Shown: one piece after another, positions 25,172-33,934 of the stretch | How the letters are laid out: every line of letters starts with the position of its first letter | How positions within the stretch are numbered: the first letter of the stretch is position 1 | NCBI GenBank assembly: GCA_030429545.1 | Contig: JAUIFF010000010.1 | Location: 1-64,000, forward strand | Direction of reading: 5' to 3' | Length of the DNA stretch: 64,000 nt | From: Polyangia bacterium | GTDB taxonomy: Bacteria > Myxococcota_A > Polyangia > Nannocystales > Nannocystaceae | Program-made: the position numbers and the translations under genes | Notes under the pieces: generated by a model | Databases searched by the model: none | The model's input: only the letters and a program-made list of their open reading frames with translations | What the model was told of the DNA's origin: nothing

Positions 25172-27540
25172 ATCCCATGCTCCTTGACTTCGTGGACCAA
25201 TGCTCCAATGGCGTCGGCAACTTCCAAAAATGTATAATCACCTTTTTTGGTGACCCTGTCGTACTCCTTTTTACAGGGAACATCGAATCCATCCGGCGGA
25301 TACCCGCCAAATTCGAACTCGATCGTATGCCAGACATCGACCCAAGGAATACCCGCAATCGGTTGGACCTTCACGTGCTCGATGCCTTGCGCGCGGTCAA
25401 ACGCATTTCGGATCCGCCGGAAAAATGCGTCTGTCGGTTTCGTTCCCAAGGTGGGGTACTCAACCGGAACAATCAATCGCACCGGATGTTTAAACGCAAC
25501 CCCGGCAAGTTTCGATGGCAGGTACGCACTTAAAAATTCATCCAAACCGTCTTGTTCTTGCTGCGTCAACCCGCCTTGGGTCCCACGTCGAGCTGCAAAC
25601 AGGGGACCGACCGGGCCGGTGAACAACAACACCAAAGGTCTTTTTTGCGTTTTCTTTTTGAGCCCTCGAACGAGCCCAACTCGCCGCTCCAGCTGCAAGA
25701 TTTTGCAAATTCGCTTTTCCCAATCCTCGGGGACAAGCGCGTGCCGCTCCTCGAGAATCAGTGGAACCTCCACATATCCATGGTCAAGTTCCTCCTTGGC
25801 GTTAAACGAGCGTTTGATCCGCCCGAGGAACAACTCAATGTTCTCTTTCGCGGCACCGTGAATGACAACACCGATGTGTGCCGGGTTGTGGCACGCAACT
25901 TTTAGTTCATTCCAGCACGCAGAGCGATCAAGAAATAACGCAACCCGGTCCATCCGATGCACCCGATCCGGTGGGGTTTTCTGTGTAGGCACAATATTCT
26001 CCGAATGCCCGCCCGCCGCCGGACGACGTCGCTTGCTCGGAACCTTCGCCTGCGGCGAAACAGCAACCGCTCGCGTCCAATATTGCTTGAGAACGTGAAT
26101 CTCTCCCGCTTGCTCAGGACACTTGTTGAGTAGCGCATCGAAAAATGCCGAAGGTATCCGGCCTTCGCTTCCGCAGACATCAATCAAACTGTCCACCCAG
26201 CCCTCTCGCCCCCACTCGACCGCATTGTAGACAGCGTCGTCAACAAAAGCCTGGTACATGACGATCTGCTGGAGGTCATCGATCGAGAAAACATCCGTCA
26301 GAAGTTGGTGGAGTCGTTGACGAGCGGCCTGGGGTTGAAGAGCCGGCCCCGAAGCGACCGCACACATGGACAATGCTTCAAGCACCCGCACAGCCCCTGC
26401 ATCGGTCCCATCGCTATTGTCGTAGCCAATCAGGCTCACACCCGCCTCAGCCATGGTCCGCCGCTGCCACTCCCGAATTGGCCTGGGCACCAGGGCAAAA
26501 TGCTGCGGAGGTTCTCCCTGTGCCATCGCCCGAATTTCACCGAGCACTGCATTCAGGTCCGGATCATCGAAGCCAAAGCCCACAAACAGCATGGGAGCTC
26601 CCAGCATCAGCGCACGAAAAACCGGTTGATGCCTCGGATCTGCGTACATCGCTTGGTCGTACTGGTCACGCGTCAAAACCCATGTATCTGAATCTTGTAG
26701 GGTCCCATGCAATTTGAGAATGAACTTGCGGTTCCTCGCCAGCTCGGCTTGCGGACGACGGTGCTCGACCCACGACGACCCGAACGCTCGCTCGACCAGA
26801 CGGTCGAGGTTGGTGGTCAACACAGCTCGTAGGTTCGGAACTAAGGCTGCAAGCGCTTTCCCGAGGGGTGGAATCTCTCGAGCCTCGTCGTTGAGCAGCT
26901 CCTTGACAATCCGGATGAACCTAGGTCGACCGAGGGCACAACTGAGCTGGGTGAGCGCCTCAATCGGCTTACCCGTGAGCTTTAAATCGTCCACTTCCTT
27001 TAGCGCCGACTCCGACACCTCCTCACCCCTTGCATATTCACGGACTTGTTCGACGAGCTCTGCCCCCGTGGGGAGGCCCGCCGCCCGCGTAACACCGGCG
27101 CCAACGAACGCAACGAGTTGACCGTCTTGATAAGCCTGCGCAAGCTTGCGAAACGTCGGAGTTTGTTGGCCTGCCTCAGGCTTGTCCTCCCCACGCAGAG
27201 GCTCACTGGATCCGTCAAGCGGTGAGGACACCAGTTCTGGTAGTGGCTCGGTGCTGGCTAGCACCGGAGAACGGGTCGGCGTCGGTGCGGACACCAGTTC
27301 TGGCAGTGGCTCGTTGCTGGCCTGCGTCTTTTCAAGCTTGAACCGGCGCACGATGAGGAGGAGACCACCAAACACCGTACCCGCGGTGACAAGCAGGAAA
27401 AACGACGGTGGCCAATCAGCGACCCAAACCACGTACCACGCGATAAGGATGATGGAAGCGCTTGCAACAATGGTACGCAGCCCGTGCGTGTCAGCTCCCG
27501 CCATTCGCCCGATAGTCTCCCGAAACGGTTGCCTACGCAA
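25168..27540 (-). CDS. Membrane-anchored SIR2 - effector-associated domain protein
   Basis: A 790-residue protein. Two membrane segments lie at about 22-66 and a linker with two EPLPELVS repeats follows. The SIR2 domain (about 130-390) shows LVAFVGAGVTRAAGLPTG, LTTNLDRLVE and catalytic His in ILKLHGT. Such SIR2 domains in defence systems deplete NAD+. Residues about 405-490 (LHQLLTDVFSIDDLQQIVMY, then GREGWVDSLIDVC) resemble effector-associated domain 1. The C-terminal about 250 residues (AHIGVVIHGAAKENIELFLG) resemble the P-loop-less iSTAND type, a weaker call. First gene of the operon; probably the toxic effector arm. Confidence 0.8.
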   Translation of the reverse strand: MRRQPFRETIGRMAGADTHGLRTIVASASIILIAWYVVWVADWPPSFFLLVTAGTVFGGLLLIVRRFKLEKTQASNEPLPELVSAPTPTRSPVLASTEPLPELVSSPLDGSSEPLRGEDKPEAGQQTPTFRKLAQAYQDGQLVAFVGAGVTRAAGLPTGAELVEQVREYARGEEVSESALKEVDDLKLTGKPIEALTQLSCALGRPRFIRIVKELLNDEAREIPPLGKALAALVPNLRAVLTTNLDRLVERAFGSSWVEHRRPQAELARNRKFILKLHGTLQDSDTWVLTRDQYDQAMYADPRHQPVFRALMLGAPMLFVGFGFDDPDLNAVLGEIRAMAQGEPPQHFALVPRPIREWQRRTMAEAGVSLIGYDNSDGTDAGAVRVLEALSMCAVASGPALQPQAARQRLHQLLTDVFSIDDLQQIVMYQAFVDDAVYNAVEWGREGWVDSLIDVCGSEGRIPSAFFDALLNKCPEQAGEIHVLKQYWTRAVAVSPQAKVPSKRRRPAAGGHSENIVPTQKTPPDRVHRMDRVALFLDRSACWNELKVACHNPAHIGVVIHGAAKENIELFLGRIKRSFNAKEELDHGYVEVPLILEERHALVPEDWEKRICKILQLERRVGLVRGLKKKTQKRPLVLLFTGPVGPLFAARRGTQGGLTQQEQDGLDEFLSAYLPSKLAGVAFKHPVRLIVPVEYPTLGTKPTDAFFRRIRNAFDRAQGIEHVKVQPIAGIPWVDVWHTIEFEFGGYPPDGFDVPCKKEYDRVTKKGDYTFLEVADAIGALVHEVKEHGI

Positions 27541-27589
27541 GCAACCGTTTCATGGTGCAGCCTGACTTCGTCGGGGTCCATCAAGAGCC

Positions 27590-28277
27590 CGAACATCCGT
27601 CCACCCGGTTTGCGTGATGCACTCTAGCTCGGCTAGGAGGTCCTCGGCATGTTCCGAGGTAGCGAATCGTTGCCCTGAACCGAGATCGCAGCGTTGGTTT
27701 GCCGCGTCGAAACCGGCGGGATAGGTGACGCCTGCGGCGAAGGTTGTGTCGCACTCCGACAGTTCCCCGTCGTAGGCTTTACATGGGTAGGCCGGCGGAC
27801 CCACGGGCCAGCACATCACGCCGTCATTCGCGGCGCACTCGTCCTCACAGCCCGCGATCCCCCACCCACCCGGGTGTTGGCGACAAGCCAGTGCGTGTCA
27901 AAGTTGGCGAACCACTCAATGAAGGTTGGCAACGTCTCCTGCAGCGCGAACTCGAGTTTCGGGTAGTGCTCCTCTAGTTGTCCGGCGGTGTCGAACGCGA
28001 ACAGGATATCGATCTTGCCGCCGCAGTCAGGCCCGTCGGGGCCGAAGTCAGGCAAGACTCCGGTTGTTGTGGGGTGCTGTCCCGACGTCGAGCCGGTCGT
28101 CGATGTTGTCCCTGTCCCGGTTGTGTCAACGGTGTCAACGCTGCCAGTAAACGTCACCAACGTGGGCTCAGGCACGTCACCACTGGTCGTGGGCGTGAAC
28201 GTCGTTGTCGTCGTTGTCCCCATCGAGGAGTTCGGCGCGCACGACACAAGGAGCATCACGGCGGCAAGGGAGCGCAT
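27590..28277 (-). pseudogene. Decayed copy of the vWA-like lipoprotein gene at 14659
   Basis: ATG 28277 begins MRSLAAVMLLVSC, and the signal peptide, Thr-rich linker and first part of the vWA-like domain are nearly identical to the 14659-15774 product. A one-base deletion near 27870 shifts the frame, and the similarity resumes in another frame (AYDGELSECDTTFAAGVTYP) up to about 27590. The last third is missing at the junction with the SIR2 operon. It marks a segmental duplication boundary. Confidence 0.75.
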
Positions 28278-28323
28278 GTCGCTTGTATAGCACTCGGAGT
28301 GGGACTTTGGTGAACCCTTAGCG

Positions 28324-30366
28324 TCATCGCTTACGCGATTTGTAGTTTTTGTCTCGGCAATGTTGTCGCGTCCATGACGTGAGTTCGTTACGTACCTGGC
28401 GCTTGACGTGTTCCGGGTCGACGTTCAACGTTTCGACCGGCTGAAGCCGTCCATCGCCGAGCTGCATATAGGTGAGTTTGGGTAACAGAGCATTTCGATA
28501 TCCGTTAATGAGTGGAGGCTCGGATACGAACGGTACGATATTGTTTTCGAACTCTCTCTTCGTCCGATACAGCGGAGTCGGCTTGCCCTGCGGCTTGAGT
28601 CCGTCGTCGAGAGAAAACTCGGCGTGTGGCGTGAACACCCCTTCGTCTAGGTACCTAGTCAGCATGACCAAGTCCGCGACCGGTACCGAATCGGCCGACC
28701 GACTCCCGGAGCCGAAAGCAAGGTTCGTGATTACCAATGGCACGACGCGGACCGCCGAAATATCCTCGCGGTAAGCCGGGAAGTATAATCTCATGAACTC
28801 TGAGAGGTGAGCGCGGACAAACTTAGCCTTTCGACTCACCTGCTCTCGACCGATACGAATACGCTTGAAATAGTGGTATCGGTCTCTCGGCTCCACCGGA
28901 TAGACGCAGCACTTATCTTCGCAGATCAATACCGTACCACCAAGGCGAAAAGCGAGATCGATCTGTTCCTTCGTTTCTCCGATAACAGGCACATCGACGC
29001 AGGGAGTAAACTCAAGTCCCGCAGTGGCGACCTCGCAGCTGGGTGAGAAGCGGCTCGAACGACATGCAGCGGCAACGGAAGTGTGTACATGCTGCTCGAA
29101 GAGCTTTCCGCGCTCGCCCAAGTCAAGCCCGCCGACAGCCATCCAATGCTCGACCAAACGCACGGGGTTCGAATGATTCAGCGAAGACACGATGACAACG
29201 TACTCCTCGCCGATTTGCAACAATGGATGCAGCCACGGATCGATCCGCTCTCGGCCGTCGAATGTAAAATGTTCTAGGAACAAGGCGGACTTCGACGGAT
29301 CGACCCTCCCAAGTGCCTTCAGAAGATCTGCGCGCTTCAGTTTGTGTCCGTGCCCGCTGACCAAAGAGCCGACACTTGTGACAGTCTGCTGAGTGTTCAA
29401 CAAGCCCTGCAGAGATTCACCAATTTCCATCATCACCCGCCATGCCTCAAGGACCTGCCGGATCGTCACGTCTTTCATGTTGGGGAGCGGTCGCGTCATC
29501 AACTCACGCCAGTATCTCTCCTCCGCAACGAGTAAATTCACGTCCAACGCCCGCGGTAGCTTGGCTCTGGCGCGTCTGAGCGGATACACTTTCAGCCGCC
29601 CTTTTCGATTCACTTCTATATGACGCGACCGCGCAATAATACCCGCCTTGATGTCTTGAAACGCAGGATCAGACCAGCACTGCATCAAGTGAATCAACTT
29701 CTCGGACATTAAGACTCCGCCGCGGAACGCCCCGACCGCACAATTCGCGTGGTGTCTCAGATCCCCGGAACGGATTACCACGTCGCTCGCCGTATCGATG
29801 TACCACCCGTTCCATAGGCACTCAAGCCATAAAGTCTCGAGCTGAGCGTATGTCGCCGCCAGTTGGACATGCCGCATCAATTCGGCGATAGTATTTTCCG
29901 AGTCAGCCTTCGGGTTACCTATAGATCGACCGCGGATAAGGAAACGGAGGGGTAGAGTCAGCGATGAGACCATTGCTTCGATGTACGCCTGTCTATTTAC
30001 TGGCGTACCCCATGGCCCGAGTGGTTCGAGTCGATCGAATTCCTCGTGAACCACGAACTTGTTCTCCGAAAGATGATCCCTCGGCAAATTCATAGCGCGA
30101 GTCATCTCAAAGTTATTGAATGCGACCAGGGCGCGCACATTCGCCACGGTGGACAATTCTGGCAGTTGATTGAGTGCGGAGCGAATCGCGGAAAACTCGC
30201 GGTCGAACCACAGACCTGCCTCATGCAGGCGACCGTCTGCTCTGGATTCAGGGAAATTTTGATACTGCTCGGTCCACTCTTTGAGACAAAACGAACGTTG
30301 CTGGGGCTGTGTGACGTCTTCCTTACGCACAGCGTCGACGAACGATTGATTCTTTGCCACTATCAT
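28324..30366 (-). CDS. Large protein with probable PD-(D/E)XK nuclease-like domain
   Basis: A 680-residue protein with no signal peptide or membrane segment. The C-terminal third contains QIDLAFRLGGTVLICEDKCC, that is an Asp, about 11 residues, then E-D-K, the spacing of a PD-(D/E)XK nuclease core. The N-terminal 400 residues are mostly helical and unrecognised. It occupies the slot filled by the 308-residue gene in the first copy of this locus. Possible defence or DNA-processing protein; the nuclease call is tentative. Confidence 0.5.
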   Translation of the reverse strand: MIVAKNQSFVDAVRKEDVTQPQQRSFCLKEWTEQYQNFPESRADGRLHEAGLWFDREFSAIRSALNQLPELSTVANVRALVAFNNFEMTRAMNLPRDHLSENKFVVHEEFDRLEPLGPWGTPVNRQAYIEAMVSSLTLPLRFLIRGRSIGNPKADSENTIAELMRHVQLAATYAQLETLWLECLWNGWYIDTASDVVIRSGDLRHHANCAVGAFRGGVLMSEKLIHLMQCWSDPAFQDIKAGIIARSRHIEVNRKGRLKVYPLRRARAKLPRALDVNLLVAEERYWRELMTRPLPNMKDVTIRQVLEAWRVMMEIGESLQGLLNTQQTVTSVGSLVSGHGHKLKRADLLKALGRVDPSKSALFLEHFTFDGRERIDPWLHPLLQIGEEYVVIVSSLNHSNPVRLVEHWMAVGGLDLGERGKLFEQHVHTSVAAACRSSRFSPSCEVATAGLEFTPCVDVPVIGETKEQIDLAFRLGGTVLICEDKCCVYPVEPRDRYHYFKRIRIGREQVSRKAKFVRAHLSEFMRLYFPAYREDISAVRVVPLVITNLAFGSGSRSADSVPVADLVMLTRYLDEGVFTPHAEFSLDDGLKPQGKPTPLYRTKREFENNIVPFVSEPPLINGYRNALLPKLTYMQLGDGRLQPVETLNVDPEHVKRQVRNELTSWTRQHCRDKNYKSRKR

Positions 30367-30454
30367 TTCCGCGGCAAGCTTGCACAGCAGAAACTCGGAG
30401 TCAACGCCCTAGCTGTTGGTTGGCTCGGAGATCGTGTTTCGAGCGAGTGTAGTC

Positions 30455-30900
30455 TACCCGGACCGCTAAGGAGCGCCGAGCACACAAGGGGCGGCAAGCA
30501 TTCTCAGCAACGGACCTTGGTCGGTTAGTGGGTGGTACACCGGTTCTCGCGTGCGGTTTTCGCGGGGTCCCACAAAAGGGGGCGCTGTGCCGGTAAAGTC
30601 TCTTGCACCGGTCGCACCTACAGCACTCCTCAAGGTAGGCAAGTTCACCCTCTTCGTGGCTAGTAAAGTCGCCTATTGTGATGGTCTGGAGGTCTGTGCT
30701 GCTAAGAATTGCAATGACTAGTTCAGCTAGCTTGTAAAAAGTCATTATCGTCTGTCTCGTTACACTTCGCGTAACCGCTATCCCGAAAGGGGAGCGGACG
30801 AGAACATGGTGAGCTTCTGTGATTGGTGCCGGGGATAGACAACATCTTGCACCCCGTAGGTTTTTTAGTTTCACTTTGTCCAATATTGAACGACTCTGGT
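30455..30900 (-). pseudogene. Scrambled remnant of the winged-helix gene at 16627
   Basis: Segments similar to 16627-17217 can be followed (TIGDFTS; ELVIAIL) but are broken by frameshifts and deletions. The part at about 30455-30540, matching 16733-16850, is inverted relative to the part at about 30550-30760. No intact frame remains. Confidence 0.6.
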
Positions 30901-30996
30901 GGCTGGAAATACTTCTCAGATTTTACTTGCCTATACATCGATAGCAAGCCATTACGTCGTTGCCCCGGCAGCACCGGGCAGAAAGCACAGACCAAT

Positions 30997-31108
30997 GACC
31001 AATCTCGATACAATCATGAAAAGCCTCAACGCGATGCGCCTGCCGGAGCTGCAAGCGAAATATGAAGAGGTCGTCGGAACGAAAACGCGGGCAAATGCGA
31101 GAGAGTGA
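30997..31108 (+). pseudogene. Truncated copy of the DUF2924-like gene at 17448
   Basis: MTNLDTIMKSLNAMRLPELQ and the following AKYEEVVGTKTRA match the first 33 residues of the 17448 product; then the frame ends at 31108. The promoter region is retained. Only the first repeat motif survives, so no DNA-binding domain could be made. Confidence 0.7.
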
Positions 31109-31426
31109 AAGTAGCAAAGCGAGGATGGCTCGGCGCGGGCATCGGCGAAGTGCAACTTACCTCAACCCAGGCCTCTTAACGGAGGTATCCACTACCGAGC
31201 CTCAAGAGCATTAGACTGGGCCGTTCTTCGATCTCCCGAAGCTTCCATATCGCTTTACTCACGCGTAGCGCACTGCCCACACTCAGTCGACGGGTGAAGC
31301 CCGCCCTCGTCGAGGGGCGGCGGAAGGCCCCGACCTCGCGCCCAAGCTCAGAAGCGCAGCAGGTGACTGTCCGATTGTAGAAGGTCAGCGGTCAGACCTC
31401 CACCGGGTTGGTTTCGTAGAACCGCT
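31109..31426. other. No gene recognised
   Basis: About 320 bases between the truncated DUF2924-like copy and the GTPase operon. I see stop codons in all frames and a few GC-rich inverted repeats (for example around CGGGTGAAGCCCG at 31290-31304), but nothing that supports a gene or a defined RNA. Confidence 0.4.
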
Positions 31427-31693
31427 TCATCTTGCGTCCCCCTTGTCGATCTTGGCCTTCATGTCGTTCAGGAGTTTGACTAAGTCGTTCCCCGGACCTT
31501 GAATGACCACCTTTCCGGAGTTGTAGATTTGGACGGAGCCTTTCTGCGTTCCACACTTTACGGTCAACCTTGGTGGAGTACTTTTCGTCCTTTCCTCGAA
31601 CAAGAGCTCGGATGCCTGTAAGTACCTCTTCACGCCGGAAGTGAGCGCATGTTCCTTGTATAGCCTCGGAGTGGGAACTTTGATCCGTGACAA
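31427..31693 (-). CDS. Small protein, last gene of the GTPase operon
   Basis: 88 residues from TTG 31693, or 68 from GTG 31633. The first bases of the long form (31643-31683) are a copy of the promoter and first codons of the vWA-like lipoprotein gene, so the short form may be the real one. The C-terminal half (KGSVQIYNSGKVVIQGPGND) faintly resembles the TBP-like N-domain of RNase HIII. Function unknown. Confidence 0.35.
   Translation of the reverse strand: MSRIKVPTPRLYKEHALTSGVKRYLQASELLFEERTKSTPPRLTVKCGTQKGSVQIYNSGKVVIQGPGNDLVKLLNDMKAKIDKGDAR
31643..31683 (-). repeat. Third fragment of the vWA-lipoprotein promoter and start
   Basis: About 40 bases match 28270-28310 (CTTGTATAG then CTCGGAGTGGGA) with a few changes, including the ATG and next codons of the lipoprotein gene, after which a stop follows. 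Seen directly by comparison of the two stretches. Confidence 0.55.
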
Positions 31694-31704
31694 CGTCCGG
31701 AACC

Positions 31705-32703
31705 TTATTTTCGCTTCTTTTTCTCCCCCCTTACCCTCAAGTACTCTAGGACACCATCGACAAAACGTGTCCAGTTTTCCGCAATCGTCGCTAAGGATTC
31801 TTCGATACTACTGAGCGAGGGCTCCATCGATCGCGCATTATCTCCCGTAGCAGAAGTGGGTTTCGGGGCGGAATCCTGACTCCTTTGAAAGGTACTCTCA
31901 TCACTCTCGGTTGTTTCAGCTGCCGCGGGTGGCGACTCAACAGTCGTTTCAACCGGAACATGTGGTCTCCATGCACGAGGCCATCGGGAAAGATTTTCAG
32001 AGACAGGCACAATTCGGTGGGAGTTGCGGTCGTAGAACCCCGCAACTGCGATCCCTCCCGTCCCTGCAAGGCGTATCGCTTCGTGTTCGGTTCCGAGGAC
32101 GACGTTGGCCCCAAGAGGAAGCAGCGGAGGTGACGCCACGCCGCTGATTCCCTGCCATTCTTTCGCTGCATGAATAGCGGCCTCCCAGGTTTTGAACACG
32201 GAGCTCTCGGGCCCAGGGGGACTCGGAAATTCCAAACCTAGCGTCTCACTCCTAAGTTCCTGCTCCACATCCTTGGGGTTACTGTCGAACTTCACTGCGA
32301 GTTGATCCGCCGCGTATCGCGCAAATGCGACACATTGGCTTACTGCACTCCCAACATGAGATCCCTGGTTTCCCCATGAGATTCGTCTCGTGACCGACGC
32401 TGCTACCACCATAGGCCGGCTGAACCTATCACGTGCCCCTGCAACCGCTACTGCGGTCGTCGAAGCCTTCGACAATAGAACACACTCGAGCATTGTGAGC
32501 TCGTGTCTAGGAAGACAGTAGAGCGCCTTCAGAACGGTTGGCCAGACATCGCTGGTAGCGAGCCTTCGTTCTGCATCGTCGGTTAGGGAGGTATGAGATG
32601 GTGGCCAGACCAGTTGAAACTCGCTGGTGTCAACGGACACACGAAATCCCTTCGCCATAACCATTAGTGTTGGCGCTTCCTGAGAAGGGGAACGGTCAGG
32701 CAT
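31705..32703 (-). CDS. Hypothetical protein of the GTPase operon
   Basis: A 332-residue protein; ATG 32703 overlaps the upstream gene by 8 bases. The N-terminal about 230 residues form an alpha/beta fold (LTMLECVLLSKASTTAVAVA) that is not recognised. Residues about 240-290 are a Ser/Thr/Ala-rich disordered linker. The C-terminus is a coiled helix ending in a basic run (RVRGEKKKRK). Probably a partner of the GTPase and the kinase-like protein. Confidence 0.5.
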   Translation of the reverse strand: MPDRSPSQEAPTLMVMAKGFRVSVDTSEFQLVWPPSHTSLTDDAERRLATSDVWPTVLKALYCLPRHELTMLECVLLSKASTTAVAVAGARDRFSRPMVVAASVTRRISWGNQGSHVGSAVSQCVAFARYAADQLAVKFDSNPKDVEQELRSETLGLEFPSPPGPESSVFKTWEAAIHAAKEWQGISGVASPPLLPLGANVVLGTEHEAIRLAGTGGIAVAGFYDRNSHRIVPVSENLSRWPRAWRPHVPVETTVESPPAAAETTESDESTFQRSQDSAPKPTSATGDNARSMEPSLSSIEESLATIAENWTRFVDGVLEYLRVRGEKKKRK

Positions 32704-33934
32704 GTGTACTTTCCCTCACCCAAAGATGAATCATTTCTTTCCACTTTCGGAGTGTGGTGTTTGTTGGATGGGCCTCGACCCCTTCTTTGACTACATCAAG
32801 TGCCGTAGATCGTTCCCGCAAGTAGCACAGTGAGAGTAATGCCGCCTCTATCCATGGACTTGCATTATTGCTTGACCGTCCATCCTCAATGAGCGCTTGA
32901 AGGTAGCAGCGCAAGTCAGCCTCTGACAGGCTATCAGCCCGCATTTGTCGGGCATAGTCATCTAGGGCGACAGGTACCTGCAGTTCGTAACCTTGCTCCT
33001 CCAGAATCGACTGTCCTTCGGGACTCAGTGACGAGTTCGCAATCGATCTATGTATTTCGTCAAGTCTGTCCGCAATCGCCTCTAAGTCCGGACGGACATG
33101 CCGATCCATGGCTCTCACAAGTGTTTCTCTCCAGAAGGGGACCCAGACTTCAAGTGCAGGGTTTGTAAGTGAGGCCAACCAACGGAGAACCCAAGCCTCT
33201 GCACTATTGTCTCCAGGGTTAATGTTTGCCTGCTGTCCTAGCGTGACCTCTGCTGCCAAGAGAAGCGTCTCATAACAATGTTTGTGTAAACCGAATTCTG
33301 TAAAGGACTCCTCTTTGAGAGCGTCTTGAGCATCTTTAAACCAACGCTCGGGAGCGCGCACCCACTTCGCTGCCAAGCATGACACGTCCTCAGATGAATT
33401 GCCCTGAAGTAGGTACATACTCTCTGGGTCGATAAGTACAGGAAGTCCAGAGCTAGTGAGACCCGTGTTGGCGGGGCAGATGTCGAAATGAGTCCAGTAT
33501 CCGCCCTGGGTTCGTGTTGGGGTAAAACGCCGAAGTAATTCGGCTGCCACTGTTGGCCGACCTATCCCGGGTAGACCGGAGGAGAACGGAGTCACTGGCT
33601 CCATCACGATGATTAGGCAGCCGTGTATCTCAGAGCATTCAAGGGTAAGAAGCGGCACCAATGGGACCTTGTTATCACCGCGGATAAGATCAAGGCGAGC
33701 AGCGATGCGCTGAAGTCGGGCACGTGCGCTAAGAAACTGCGTCTGAGGGCCAGCCGCCTCCGTCGAAAACCAGATGCACTTTGCAAAGCCTGCCTGTCGA
33801 GTCGTGAGCTGACGTACGCGCCCAAGTGTCGCGCGTGTCGCGGCCATCATCCCTGCTGCGTGGACAACCTCTTCGACCTCCCAGTCAAAGTCCTTCATCA
33901 CTTGCCGAAATAGTTCCTCTCGAATCTCAGGCAT
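32696..33934 (-). CDS. Protein kinase-like/phosphotransferase-like protein
   Basis: The start chosen is ATG 33934, which overlaps the upstream gene by 8 bases, the same overlap as at its own end. An earlier start at 33976 would overlap by 50. THFDICPANTG followed by GLPVLIDPESMYLL matches the kinase catalytic pattern HxDxxxxN and D-P-E in place of DFG. The glycine loop is not evident. The C-terminal half is helical, possibly TPR-like (IEAALLSLCYLRERSTALDV). It may be an active aminoglycoside-kinase-like enzyme or a pseudokinase. Confidence 0.5.
   Translation of the reverse strand: MPEIREELFRQVMKDFDWEVEEVVHAAGMMAATRATLGRVRQLTTRQAGFAKCIWFSTEAAGPQTQFLSARARLQRIAARLDLIRGDNKVPLVPLLTLECSEIHGCLIIVMEPVTPFSSGLPGIGRPTVAAELLRRFTPTRTQGGYWTHFDICPANTGLTSSGLPVLIDPESMYLLQGNSSEDVSCLAAKWVRAPERWFKDAQDALKEESFTEFGLHKHCYETLLLAAEVTLGQQANINPGDNSAEAWVLRWLASLTNPALEVWVPFWRETLVRAMDRHVRPDLEAIADRLDEIHRSIANSSLSPEGQSILEEQGYELQVPVALDDYARQMRADSLSEADLRCYLQALIEDGRSSNNASPWIEAALLSLCYLRERSTALDVVKEGVEAHPTNTTLRKWKEMIHLWVRESTHA

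Noticed and set aside
29150..29180. GTTCGAAT stretch as part of a tRNA T-arm
   Set aside because: Lies within a coding gene and no cloverleaf can be built around it.
31260..31340. GC-rich inverted repeats resembling parts of a group II intron or structured RNA
   Set aside because: Only one short stem is clear; no domain V or intron protein nearby, so an RNA call is not supported.
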